NCBI GenBank assembly: GCA_964244885.1
Contig: CAXTKD010000002.1
Coordinates: 248,001 to 312,000, forward strand
DNA: 64,000 bases
Source: CAXTKD01 sp964244885
GTDB lineage: Bacteria > Pseudomonadota > Alphaproteobacteria > Sphingomonadales > Sphingomonadaceae
Direction of reading: 5' to 3'
Shown: positions 28,500 through 36,245 of the stretch, piece by piece
Layout: each line of letters starts with the position of its first letter
Position numbering within the stretch: position 1 is the first letter of the stretch
Program-made: the position numbers and the translations under genes
The notes under the pieces: generated by a model
Told to the model about the DNA's origin: nothing
The model's input: the letters and a program-made list of their open reading frames with translations, nothing else
The model's database searches: none

Positions 28500-30035
28500 T
28501 CATTGCGAGAACCCCGGTGTCGCCACACCCGCTGCGGCCGGCTGCGCCGACGCCACCTTGGGCGCGGGCCGCGTGCTGCCGTTCCGGCCGTCGAAGGTCC
28601 GCCCGAGGAACCAGCGCTGGAGGTCGGTCGGCGCCTGGTAGCCGTCGGTCGGCAGCTTCACGTCGGCGGTCCGCATCGGCTTCACCAGATAGGGCGTGAT
28701 GACGATCACCAGCTCGGTCTCGTTGCGCCGGAACTTGTCGCTCTTGAACAAGGCGCCGAGGATCGGCAGGTCGCCGAGGAACGGCGCCTTGTCGACTCCG
28801 GTCGCGGCGCTGTTCTTCATCAGCCCGGCGATCATGAAGCTCTGGCCCGAGCCGAGCTCGACCGTCGTCTCGACCCAGCGCGTCAGCAGCGCCGGCACCG
28901 AGATGCTGTTGAGCACGATCCCGCCGGTCGAGGTCAGCTCGCTGACCTCGGGCCGCACCCGCATCGAGATCCGCCCGTCGCCCATCACCGTCGGCGTGAA
29001 GCCCAGGCTGACGCCATATTTCTTGAACTCGATCGTCACCTGCCCCAGCGCGCTCGCCACCGGGATCGGGAACTCGCCGCCCGCCAGGAAGCTCGCGGTC
29101 TCGCCCGACACCGCCGTCAGGTTCGGCTCGGCCAGCACCGTCACCATGTTGTCGCGCTCGAGCAGGTCGATGGCGCTCGCGATATCGAGTCCCGCGAGAT
29201 GGCCCGCCAGGTTGAGCGCGGTGATTCCGCTGCCCGGGCTGGTGAACGTCGTCGCGGCGTTGCCGGCGGGGCCGGTGATGTTCAGGGTGCTGGTCGGCCC
29301 GCTCGATCCGCCGAAGCGCGAGACTCCGAACTGGAAGCCCCCCGTCAGGTCGCGCGTCAGCAGATTGACCCCGAGCTGCCGGATCAAATCGCGGCTGACC
29401 TCGGCGATCTTCACCTGCAGGCTGACCTGCACCGGCGCGCTGGTCTTGAGCTTGTTGACCACCGTCACCTTGTCGCCGACGAACGCCTGCGTCAGCCGCT
29501 GCGCCTCCGCCACCTCGCCCGCGCTGCCGACATCGCCGGTCAGCAGCACCATGCCGTTGAGGCTGGTCGCGGTCACCGGCGCATCGTCCATCGCGAGCTT
29601 GAGCATCGACGTCAGCCCGTCGATATTTTGCCCGACGCGCACCGCCGCCGACCACACCACCTTGCCGCCCTTGTCGGTCGCGTAGACCGAGGTCTCCCCC
29701 GCCCCCGTCCCGAACACATAGACCAAGGTCGGCGATCGCACCTGCACGTCGGCGATCTTGTTGTTGGCGACGAACACGTCGGACACCGCGCGCGGCAGCT
29801 CGACCAGCGTCCCCTTGCCGAGCCCGAGCGACACCCCCGAAGCCGCCGGCCGCTCCGCGTCGTCCTGCGCCATGGCGGCCCCCGGCACCGCCATCGCCAA
29901 CAGCGCCGCTAGCGCCAGAGGAATTGCCCTCCCAAAGCTCCGTTCGTCCTGAGCCTGTCGAAGGACGAGTCGCTCCGCCCCGCGTGCCACGTCCTTCGAC
30001 AGGCTCAGGACGAACGGGCGCTTGAAGCAGAGCAT
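28500..30035 (-). CDS. cpaC: Tad pilus secretin CpaC/RcpA with repeat-coded leader segment
   Basis: 511 aa. BON-type and secretin N domains (LVELPRAVSDVFVANNKIAD, VTATSLNGMVLLTGDV), then the secretin core (VTVLAEPNLTAVSGETASFL, PFLGDLPILGALFKSDKFRR, ELVIVITPYLV), which forms the outer-membrane channel for the Flp pilus. The ATG at 30035 overlaps the cpaB stop by one base (TGATG), supporting it as the start. Residues 7-32 are encoded by a family D repeat, in frame, ahead of the hydrophobic core AIPLALAALLAMAVPGAAMA. Whether this long charged leader still works for export is open. Confidence 0.92.
   Translation of the reverse strand: MLCFKRPFVLSLSKDVARGAERLVLRQAQDERSFGRAIPLALAALLAMAVPGAAMAQDDAERPAASGVSLGLGKGTLVELPRAVSDVFVANNKIADVQVRSPTLVYVFGTGAGETSVYATDKGGKVVWSAAVRVGQNIDGLTSMLKLAMDDAPVTATSLNGMVLLTGDVGSAGEVAEAQRLTQAFVGDKVTVVNKLKTSAPVQVSLQVKIAEVSRDLIRQLGVNLLTRDLTGGFQFGVSRFGGSSGPTSTLNITGPAGNAATTFTSPGSGITALNLAGHLAGLDIASAIDLLERDNMVTVLAEPNLTAVSGETASFLAGGEFPIPVASALGQVTIEFKKYGVSLGFTPTVMGDGRISMRVRPEVSELTSTGGIVLNSISVPALLTRWVETTVELGSGQSFMIAGLMKNSAATGVDKAPFLGDLPILGALFKSDKFRRNETELVIVITPYLVKPMRTADVKLPTDGYQAPTDLQRWFLGRTFDGRNGSTRPAPKVASAQPAAAGVATPGFSQ
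29940..30017. repeat. Family D repeat inserted in the cpaC leader (copy 3)
   Basis: 78 bases, exactly 26 codons, with opposed arms CGTTCGTCCTGAGCCTGTCG and CACGTCCTTCGACAGGCTCA. In the cpaC frame it reads PFVLSLSKDVARGAERLVLR then QAQDER. The frame stays open on both sides. Confidence 0.92.
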
Positions 30036-31033
30036 CAATTCGCCCCCGCCGTCATGCTGCCGGCCACCGCATTGCCCGTCGCCGCCACCGCCGGCGCCAG
30101 GTTCACCGTGCTGGCGGCGCTGCCGCGAAACACGTTGACCACCGGCCCCTTGGGGCGGGGCGGAGCCGCCGGCCCGCTCGGCGCGGCGGCGGGCGCCGGG
30201 GCGCCGCCGCCCGTGCTCGGCTGCGGCGGCGCGTTGTTCCGCTGGAAGCGCGACACCTCGCCGCCCGTCGTGAACGTCGTGTCGACATCGGTCGGAACGT
30301 GCTTGCCGGGCTTGCCGTCGCCCGCCTGCAGCGCCGCCAGTTCCTCCGGCGTCTCGGCGATCGCGCGAAGCGTCAGCGACAGCGTGCCGATCACCTGGCC
30401 GACCGCGATCTTCTCGGCGATCTTCGGAGTCGCCTCCAAGGTCAGCGTGCGGCCGACCTTGGCTTCCTTGGTGGGGTTGTCGGCGGTCTGGTCGACCGCG
30501 AGCACGCGCAGGTCGCGCGCGATCGTCTCGGAGACCTTCAGCGGCCGGCCCTCCCCGGTCACCTCCTGAGTCAGCACGATGTCGACATGGTCGCCCGGGA
30601 AGGCGAAGCCGCCGACCCCGCTGGCGTCCGACACCGCGATCGTCACCGCGCGCATCCCCGGCCCGAGGGCGGCGGCCAGGAAGCCGCGCTCGCCCGGCCC
30701 GACCAGCGCGCCCTGCGTCACCGGCTGCCCCGGCGTGATCGGGACGCGGACGACCTTGCCCGCCAGCGCCGACGAATCGGCGACTCCCTTCACATAATAA
30801 GCGCCGTCCACCATGTCCCTGGGCCACGGCCGGAAGGCGACCTGCTCGGGCGTCACGATCGTTCCGGCGGAGAGCGGCTTCACCGCCACCAGCACCTCGG
30901 TCCCGCTCGACACCACCGGCGCGGCCGCCGCCTGCGCCGGCGAGTTCGCCGCGAACATGCTCCTCGCGAACACCGCCGCGACCCCTGCGAACAGCAGCGC
31001 GCCGGCCAGCAACATCAGCTTGCGAACATCCAT
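30035..31033 (-). CDS. cpaB: Flp pilus assembly protein CpaB
   Basis: 332 aa. N-terminal signal or anchor helix (MLLAGALLFAGVAAVFARSM), then a SAF/beta-clip domain (VLVAVKPLSAGTIVTPEQVA, GAALGPGMRAVTIAV-type strands, FPGDHVDIVLTQ) as in all CpaB/RcpC proteins, and a Pro/Ala-rich C-terminal tail. It lies in the periplasm and helps join the pilus machine to the cell wall or secretin. ATG 31033 (MDVRKLML) has AGGG ten bases upstream. A TTG nine bases earlier is possible. Confidence 0.92.
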   Translation of the reverse strand: MDVRKLMLLAGALLFAGVAAVFARSMFAANSPAQAAAAPVVSSGTEVLVAVKPLSAGTIVTPEQVAFRPWPRDMVDGAYYVKGVADSSALAGKVVRVPITPGQPVTQGALVGPGERGFLAAALGPGMRAVTIAVSDASGVGGFAFPGDHVDIVLTQEVTGEGRPLKVSETIARDLRVLAVDQTADNPTKEAKVGRTLTLEATPKIAEKIAVGQVIGTLSLTLRAIAETPEELAALQAGDGKPGKHVPTDVDTTFTTGGEVSRFQRNNAPPQPSTGGGAPAPAAAPSGPAAPPRPKGPVVNVFRGSAASTVNLAPAVAATGNAVAGSMTAGAN

Positions 31034-31068
31034 CTGCGGCAACCCTGAAACGCAACCCCGTCAGCCGG

Positions 31069-31542
31069 TTATGAAGCGAAGGGGTTAACAATCCCTTGGC
31101 CGACAACCACGAGCGCTCCGCAGGCGATCGCCACCCCGTACGGCACCTCCGGCCGCCCCTCGCGCCGCCGCAGCCGGTGCGCCAGCAGCACGGCCAGAGT
31201 CAGCGCGCCGCCCGCCACCGCCGTCACCATCATCATCCGAAGGAACGGCTGCCACGGCAGCCAAAGCGCCAGCGCGCCGAACAGCTTGACGTCGCCGCCC
31301 CCCATCCACCCAAGCGCGAACGCCCCGACGAACGCCGCGAACACCCCGCCCGCGAACAGCAGCTGCCACGCCAGGAACGGCCACAGCGGCACCCCCGAGC
31401 TCAGCCACCACGGCGCCGCCAGCGCCGCGATGGCGAGGCACAGCTCGTTCGGAATGATGAACCGCCGCGCATCCCCCACCGCCGCCGCGACCAGCAGCGG
31501 CACGAGGAGGACGAGGCAAGCGGTATGGACAAGGTTCGCCAT
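31069..31542 (-). CDS. cpaA: Prepilin peptidase CpaA/TadV
   Basis: 157 aa, about five membrane helices. The two catalytic aspartates of the A24 family are visible: D24 in VGDARRFIIPNEL and D84 in GGGDVKLFG. It removes the leader of the Flp prepilin at the inner membrane. The enzyme lacks the N-terminal methylase domain of PilD, as usual for CpaA. First gene of the Tad operon in this window. No ribosome-binding site stands out. No flp prepilin gene lies upstream, where a toxin-antitoxin pair is found. Confidence 0.92.
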   Translation of the reverse strand: MANLVHTACLVLLVPLLVAAAVGDARRFIIPNELCLAIAALAAPWWLSSGVPLWPFLAWQLLFAGGVFAAFVGAFALGWMGGGDVKLFGALALWLPWQPFLRMMMVTAVAGGALTLAVLLAHRLRRREGRPEVPYGVAIACGALVVVGQGIVNPFAS

Positions 31543-31587
31543 GCGACCGCTATGGATGCGCGAGGCTGAAGAAAGCGTAACCGCCGG

Positions 31588-31929
31588 TCAGGCGGCCTGC
31601 GTGAGCGTGAAATCCACGTGCAACCCGTCATAGGGAAACAGCACGCCGCCCTCCGCCCGCTCGACGAGGCCGGCCGAAATCAGTGCCACGATATCGCCGT
31701 GCACCGCTTTCACGTCGCGACCGACGCGGCGCGCCACCTCGCGGATCGGCAACGCCGCCTGGCCCGTCATCGCCCGCAGGATCTCGAGCCGCTTTGCCCC
31801 AAGCACCTGCCACAGCAGGTCGACCGAGGCGAAGGAGATGCGATCCCCCTGCGGCTCGCCGCGAAAGGCGCCGGCCAGCCGCCGGCGCGCGTCGTCCGGG
31901 CTCGACAGGCAGATGGTCACGATCGTCAT
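31588..31929 (-). CDS. TumA-type helix-turn-helix antitoxin
   Basis: 113 aa. Winged helix-turn-helix in the middle (SFASVDLLWQVLGAKRLEIL, LPIREVARRVGRDVKAVHGD, LVERAEGGVLFPYDG), of the HVO_A0114-like group that accompanies TumE toxins. AGGAG lies seven bases before ATG 31929, and the start overlaps the toxin stop by 4 bases. The protein would neutralise the toxin and repress the promoter at 32219. Pairing is by context and the toxin family. Symbol left out because only the family is recognised. Confidence 0.75.
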   Translation of the reverse strand: MTIVTICLSSPDDARRRLAGAFRGEPQGDRISFASVDLLWQVLGAKRLEILRAMTGQAALPIREVARRVGRDVKAVHGDIVALISAGLVERAEGGVLFPYDGLHVDFTLTQAA

Positions 31930-32210
31930 CGCTTTCTCCTCGCATCGACATCGGCCCAGAAGTCCGCCTGAAGCCGATCCAGTCCCTCGAACGCATAGGC
32001 GACCTGCGTGTCGCCGACATGCTTGTGGTCGCCCTTTCCCGCCTCGTTGTCGTACCGAAGCGTGCACCGCCCGTCCTCGACCAGCGCGAGCCGATATTTG
32101 AACGCATGGCGACTGCCCGCCAGCGGAACCGGCACCGTCCAGACCACCAATTCGACGAACGCCGATTCGGCGATCACGATCCGCTCCCGAAGCAGAAGTC
32201 GTGCCGGCAT
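31926..32210 (-). CDS. TumE-family toxin (DUF6516)
   Basis: 94 aa. The segment LVVWTVPVPLAGSRHAFKYR and YDNEAGKGDHKHVGD, then LDRLQADFWADVDARRKR, fits the TumE/DUF6516 pattern (FKYRL, YDNE.GKGDH.H). Toxin precedes antitoxin, with a 4-base overlap. ATG 32210 (MPARLLLRERIVIAE) has no ribosome-binding site. The promoter predicts a transcript starting at or within a few bases of it, so the message may be leaderless. The biochemical target of the family is not known to me. Confidence 0.78.
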   Translation of the reverse strand: MPARLLLRERIVIAESAFVELVVWTVPVPLAGSRHAFKYRLALVEDGRCTLRYDNEAGKGDHKHVGDTQVAYAFEGLDRLQADFWADVDARRKR

Positions 32211-32218
32211 GTTGGAGA

Positions 32219-32247
32219 GAATGACAACAACAATCTCTGTTGTCAAT
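32219..32247 (-). promoter_or_regulatory. Promoter and operator of the TumE/TumA pair
   Basis: Minus-strand TTGACA (32247-32242), 17 bases, CATTCT (32224-32219). The perfect 8-base inverted repeat TGACAACA ... TGTTGTCA (32222-32245) covers the whole promoter, so the bound repressor would exclude polymerase. This is the usual self-control of toxin-antitoxin operons. Confidence 0.7.
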
Positions 32248-32295
32248 CATTCCGCGCCCATGGAGAAGCGTAACCGCCCATCCAACCCAAAAGAC

Positions 32296-32398
32296 CTGTC
32301 ATCCCCACGAAAGCGGGGGCCCAGCCGCTCCAGGAAAACTCTCCAGGCTCCCGGCATATCTTGCTACCACTGGGTCCCCGCTTTCGCGGGGATGACAG
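32296..32398. repeat. Dispersed palindromic repeat, family C (copy 1)
   Basis: CTGTCATCCCCACGAAAGCG-GGGGCCCAG on the left and CTGGGTCCCCGCTTTCGCGG-GGATGACAG on the right, about 45 bases between. Each arm holds its own small hairpin. It sits between the divergent TumE and GIY-YIG genes. Confidence 0.92.
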
Positions 32399-32419
32399 AG
32401 AGGTTTTAGGAGCCGGGCC

Positions 32420-32716
32420 ATGCGCGAGCACCAATATTGGGTGTATCTCCTCGCGAGCGGCCGCAACGGCACCCTCTATCTCGGCGTCACCAACAACCTC
32501 GTCCGCCGCGTCCAGCAGCACCGCGAGCATCTGATCCCCGGCTTCACGCGCGACTACGACGTCACCAAGCTCATATGGTACGAAACCTTCACCCAGATCG
32601 ACGACGCGCTCCGCTGCGAGAAGCGCATGAAGAAATGGCGCCGCGGCTGGAAACTCGAGCTGATCGAAACCTTCAACCCCGAGTGGGACGATCTGTGGAA
32701 GGCGATCATCGCCTGA
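32420..32716 (+). CDS. GIY-YIG nuclease-domain protein (UPF0213-like)
   Basis: 98 aa, a single GIY-YIG domain. The motif is YWVYLLASGRNGTLYLGVTN, with the following RR (LVRRVQQHRE) and the conserved Glu late in the domain. Small stand-alone GIY-YIG proteins are common in this order. Their nuclease role is assumed from the fold. TTAGGAG lies seven bases before ATG 32420. The gene is flanked on both sides by family C repeats, as if carried with them. Confidence 0.9.
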   Translation: MREHQYWVYLLASGRNGTLYLGVTNNLVRRVQQHREHLIPGFTRDYDVTKLIWYETFTQIDDALRCEKRMKKWRRGWKLELIETFNPEWDDLWKAIIA

Positions 32717-32734
32717 CGCCGCCCTCACAACTTC

Positions 32735-32835
32735 TGTCATTCCCGCGAACGCGGGAACCCAGTCGCTGGGCAGCTAGGCGCGGCGATCGAGGATGAGCTT
32801 GCGGCCGCTGGGTTCCCGCGTTCGCGGGAATGACA
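32735..32835. repeat. Dispersed palindromic repeat, family C (copy 2)
   Basis: TGTCATTCCCGCGAACGCGG-GAACCCAG and CTGGGTTCCCGCGTTCGCGG-GAATGACA around about 45 bases. It follows the GIY-YIG gene. Confidence 0.92.
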
Positions 32836-32865
32836 GGTTGGTTTGGGAGTAAATCTTCCACCTCT

Positions 32866-32908
32866 GTAAGGCGCGGCTTGACGCTCACTTTGTAAGCCCA
32901 TACCTTAC
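32866..32908 (+). promoter_or_regulatory. Promoter and candidate operator of higB-higA
   Basis: TTGACG (32878-32883), 17 bases, TACCTT (32901-32906). GTAAGG (32866-32871) and CCTTAC (32903-32908) form an inverted pair flanking the promoter. The predicted transcript begins close to the ATG at 32915, so the toxin message may be nearly leaderless. Confidence 0.55.
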
Positions 32909-32914
32909 TGATCG

Positions 32915-33190
32915 ATGATTCGGTCGTTTCGCAGCCGGGCGCTCAAGGCGTTTGCGAAAAGCGGCGATGGGTCCAGGCTGCCGGTGCGGCATGTCGAGCG
33001 CCTCCACCGCCTCCTGGCGCGGCTCGAATTCTCGGTCGTGCCGGAGGATATGAATTTGCCGGGCAACCGCTTCCATGGGCTGCACGGAAAGCCGAAGCGT
33101 TTCGCGGTGGATGTTTCGGGAAACTACCGACTCACCTTCGGTTGGGACGGCCCCGATGCGATCGATGTCGATCTCGAAGATTATCATTAA
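32915..33190 (+). CDS. higB: HigB/RelE-family toxin
   Basis: 91 aa. MIRSFRSRALKAFAKSGDGS, RHVERLHRLLARLEF, PEDMNLPGNRFHGLHGKPKR and NYRLTFGWDGPDAIDVDLED follow the HigB pattern closely, including the closing DVDLEDYH. HigB toxins cut mRNA at the ribosome. The gene comes before its antitoxin, as is usual for HigBA. No ribosome-binding site precedes the ATG. The antitoxin start is 11 bases after the stop. Confidence 0.9.
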   Translation: MIRSFRSRALKAFAKSGDGSRLPVRHVERLHRLLARLEFSVVPEDMNLPGNRFHGLHGKPKRFAVDVSGNYRLTFGWDGPDAIDVDLEDYH

Positions 33191-33201
33191 GGAAGCTGAT
33201 C

Positions 33202-33507
33202 ATGGTCAATCCTCTCCTGGCCGGCCTTCGTCCGATGCATCCCGGCGAACTGCTGCGCGAAGATGTCCTTCCCGCTCTCGGCCAGTCGAAGGCGGCGATC
33301 GCTCGCGCCCTCGGCGTGTCGCGCATGACGCTCTACGATATCTTGCGGGAGAAGCAGCCGGTCACCCCGTTGATGGCGCTACGGATCGGCCGGCTTACCG
33401 GGACCAGCGCGGAATCGTGGCTCCGCATGCAGAACGCGTACGATCTGCAAACGCTGTCCGGCCGGATGGAAAACGAGCTGAACCAGATCCCGCTGATGGC
33501 CGCCTGA
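33202..33507 (+). CDS. higA: HigA-family antitoxin
   Basis: 101 aa, Cro/C1 helix-turn-helix. PMHPGELLREDVLPALGQSK and IARALGVSRMTLYDILREKQ are family signatures, followed by LMALRIGRLTGTSAESWLRM. It binds HigB and represses the operon. ATG 33202 has AAGGA nine bases upstream, a much better site than the toxin has, which would favour antitoxin excess. An in-frame start at 33142 overlaps the toxin and lacks support. Confidence 0.92.
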   Translation: MVNPLLAGLRPMHPGELLREDVLPALGQSKAAIARALGVSRMTLYDILREKQPVTPLMALRIGRLTGTSAESWLRMQNAYDLQTLSGRMENELNQIPLMAA

Positions 33508-33518
33508 TCGGCTCTCGC

Positions 33519-34427
33519 ATGACTCGTCCGGACGGTCGCGCCACCATCCTCCCCAACGGAGTCCCCGCCACCGTCCCAATGCCCGACGGCTGGCCCATCC
33601 GAGTCGTCGACTGGCCCGCGCCCGCGCAGTCCAACGGCTCGCTCCTTTTCCTCAACGGTCGCGCCGACTTCATCGAGAAATACGGCGAGGCCTACCATGC
33701 CTTCGCCTCCTGGGGCCTCGCGCTGTCGGCGTTCGACTGGCGTGGGCAGGGCGGCTCGGGACGGCTTGGCGCGCATCCGCACCACGGCCACGGCGACGAC
33801 TTCGATCGCTGGGTCGACGACCTCGACGCGCTCGTCGCGCGCTTCGTCGCCCGCGCTCCCGCGCCGCATTTCGCGGTCGGCCATTCGATGGGCGGCCACC
33901 TCCTGCTCCGGCACCTGGCGCGCGGCAACAGCCCGCTCGCCCGCGTCGCCCTGCTCGCGCCGATGCTCGGCCTGCGCGCCGCGCCGCCCGCCGTCCGCCG
34001 CCTCGCCCGGCTGATGACCGCGCTAGGCGCCGGCGACCGCTTCGCGCCGCTCCAGCGCCCCTACGGCAAATTCCAGCAACGGCCCGAACGCGCCAACCTG
34101 CTGACCGGCAGCCCCGAGCGCTTCGCCGAGGAGCACGACTGGCTCGCCCGCCGGCCCGAGCTGGCGCTGGGCGGGGTCACCTGGGGCTGGCTCGCCGCCG
34201 CCGACCGCTCGCTCGCCACGCTGCTCGCGCCCGGCCTCCTCGAGTCGATCGCCACCCCAACGCTCACCCTCGTCGGCGAGCGCGAGCGCCTCGTCGACTC
34301 CACCCCCGCCCGCCGCCTGCCCGGCGCCTGCGTCGTCATCCCCGGCGGCCGCCACGAGCTGCTGCGCGACGCCGACGCGCCGCGTCTCGACACGCTGGCG
34401 CGCTTGAAGGCATGGCTGCTGGTGTGA
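33519..34427 (+). CDS. Alpha/beta hydrolase (lysophospholipase/monoacylglycerol lipase-like)
   Basis: 302 aa. Nucleophile elbow GHSMGG with Ser near residue 129, an oxyanion part at LFLNGRADFIEKYGEAYHAF, acid residue region LTLVGERERLVD and His in GGRHELLRDAD. The layout fits PldB-like lipases that act on lysophospholipids or monoglycerides. No signal peptide, so cytoplasmic. It begins 12 bases after higA and overlaps the next gene by 16 bases. The substrate is not known. Confidence 0.87.
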   Translation: MTRPDGRATILPNGVPATVPMPDGWPIRVVDWPAPAQSNGSLLFLNGRADFIEKYGEAYHAFASWGLALSAFDWRGQGGSGRLGAHPHHGHGDDFDRWVDDLDALVARFVARAPAPHFAVGHSMGGHLLLRHLARGNSPLARVALLAPMLGLRAAPPAVRRLARLMTALGAGDRFAPLQRPYGKFQQRPERANLLTGSPERFAEEHDWLARRPELALGGVTWGWLAAADRSLATLLAPGLLESIATPTLTLVGERERLVDSTPARRLPGACVVIPGGRHELLRDADAPRLDTLARLKAWLLV

Positions 34428-35509
34428 AGACCATCGCGATCATCGGCGCGGGCATCGCGGGGGCGAGCCTCGCCTGCTTCCTTGGCCGCGACGCGCGGGT
34501 CACGCTCTACGAGGCCGAATCGCACCCCGGCTATCACACCACCGGCCGCTCGGCGGCGTTCTTCGCGGAGACCTACGGCGGCCCGCTGATCCAGCCGCTC
34601 AGCACCGCCTCGCTGCCCTTCTTCCGGTCGCCGCCCGAGGGTTTCGCCCGCCCGCTGCTGACCCCGCGCGGCTGCCTCCACATCGCCCGCGACCCCGCCC
34701 GGCTCGCCACGATCGAGGCCGAATTCGCCGGCACCGGAGTCGCGATCCAGACGACTCATACGCCCCCCTACCTCCGCGACGGCTGGCAAGGCGCGGCGCT
34801 CTTCGAGCCAGACTGCCAGGACATCGACGTCGCCGCCCTCCATCAGGGCTTCCTCGCGGGCGCCAAACGAAACGGTGCGATCCTCCGAACCGACAGCCCG
34901 GTAATCTCATTACGCCACCGTAATGAATGGCAGGTCGAAACCCCGACGGGTGTAGAGGTTGTAGACATCGTCGCCATCGCCGCCGGCGCCTGGTCCGACC
35001 GGATCGCAGCCCTCGCCGGCGCCGCCCCCCTCGGCCTGCGGCCGATGCTCAGGACCGTCTCGGTCGTCCGGGTTTCCCCCTTGCCGGACCCCTTGCTCCC
35101 GCTCGTCATCGACGCCGCCGGCAGCTTCTACTTCAAGCCCGATGGCGCGCGCCTGTGGCTCAGCCCGCACGACGAGACTCGCGCCGAGCCCGGCGACGTC
35201 CAGCCGGACGAACTCGCCATCGCCACCGCCATCGACCGCTTCGAATCCGCGACGACCTTCAAGGTCGATCGAGTCGAGCGCAGCTGGGCGGGCCTTCGCA
35301 CCTTCGCCCCCGACCGGCTGCCCGCCTACGGCTACGACGCGCAAGTCCCCGGCCTGTTCTGGTGCGCCGGCCAGGGCGGCTTCGGCATCCAGACCGCCCC
35401 CGCCGCCGGGCGATTGGCCGCCGCCCTCCTCCTCGGCCGCGACCCGGGCTTGCCAGGGGTCGATGCCGCGCTCTACGCCGCCAGCCGCTTCAGCAAGGAC
35501 CGCGCATGA
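34412..35509 (+). CDS. FAD-dependent oxidoreductase (DAO family)
   Basis: 365 aa. The dinucleotide-binding start TIAIIGAGIAGASLACFLGR with the acidic YEAESHPG and the ATG motif-like IVAIAAGAWSDRIAAL show the D-amino-acid oxidase/glycine oxidase fold, and LPAYGYDAQVPGLFWCAGQG-type residues close the FAD site. It probably oxidises an amine or amino acid. ATG 34412 is used. A GTG at 34424 would give a tighter GTGA overlap with the upstream stop. Co-transcribed with the hydrolases on either side. Confidence 0.87.
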   Translation: MAAGVKTIAIIGAGIAGASLACFLGRDARVTLYEAESHPGYHTTGRSAAFFAETYGGPLIQPLSTASLPFFRSPPEGFARPLLTPRGCLHIARDPARLATIEAEFAGTGVAIQTTHTPPYLRDGWQGAALFEPDCQDIDVAALHQGFLAGAKRNGAILRTDSPVISLRHRNEWQVETPTGVEVVDIVAIAAGAWSDRIAALAGAAPLGLRPMLRTVSVVRVSPLPDPLLPLVIDAAGSFYFKPDGARLWLSPHDETRAEPGDVQPDELAIATAIDRFESATTFKVDRVERSWAGLRTFAPDRLPAYGYDAQVPGLFWCAGQGGFGIQTAPAAGRLAAALLLGRDPGLPGVDAALYAASRFSKDRA

Positions 35510-36237
35510 CCACCCCCGTCACCTACCCCTCCCCCGAAGGCCCGATCGACGCCGCGCTCGCCCGGCCCGAAGGCCCCGGTCCCTTCCCCGCCGTGCTCAT
35601 GCTCACCGACATCCGGGGCCTGCGCGACGTCTACCGGGCGATGGCCGACCGCCTCGCCGGCCACGGCTACGCCGTCCTCGTGCCCGACCTCTACCACCGC
35701 CTCGGCGACTCCGGCCCCAGGGGCGGCGAGGACATGACCGACCCCGCCGTCCGCGAGCGCGCGATGGGCTGGAAGGCCTCGCTCACCCATGACCGCATCG
35801 TCGCCGACATGACGGCCGCCGTCGCCTTCCTCGACACGCAGCCCTTCGTCCGCGCCGGGAAGCTCGGCATCGTCGGCTATTGCATGAGCGGCGGCTTCGC
35901 GATGTGGGCCGCCGCCGCGCTGCCCGACCGGATCGCCGCCGTCGCGTCCTTCCACGGCGGCGACCTCGCCAGCGACAAGCCCGACAGCCCGCACCGCTTC
36001 GCCGGCAAGATCGCCGCCGAGCTCTATTTCGGCCACGCCGACAACGACGCCATGATCCCGCCCGAGATGATCGCCCGCCTCGAATCGGCGCTGGCCGACG
36101 CCGGCGCCCGCTTCACCTCGGAGCTCTACGCCGGCGCCCGCCACGGCTACGCCATCGCCGACGGCCCGGCCTACGACGAAGCGGCGGCGGAGCGGCACTG
36201 GACGGCGCTGACGGGGTTGCTCGAACGCAACCTCTGA
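35506..36237 (+). CDS. Dienelactone hydrolase family protein
   Basis: 243 aa, alpha/beta hydrolase. The nucleophile is Cys in GIVGYCMSGGFAMW, as in dienelactone hydrolase, with the later Asp in YFGHADNDAMIPPE and His in GARHGYAIAD. DLH enzymes open dienelactones in chloroaromatic breakdown, but many relatives have other ester substrates. Cytoplasmic. The ATG overlaps the upstream stop by 4 bases (ATGA). It is the last gene of a three-gene unit. A family A repeat follows. Confidence 0.9.
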   Translation: MTTPVTYPSPEGPIDAALARPEGPGPFPAVLMLTDIRGLRDVYRAMADRLAGHGYAVLVPDLYHRLGDSGPRGGEDMTDPAVRERAMGWKASLTHDRIVADMTAAVAFLDTQPFVRAGKLGIVGYCMSGGFAMWAAAALPDRIAAVASFHGGDLASDKPDSPHRFAGKIAAELYFGHADNDAMIPPEMIARLESALADAGARFTSELYAGARHGYAIADGPAYDEAAAERHWTALTGLLERNL

Positions 36238-36245
36238 GCAACGTC

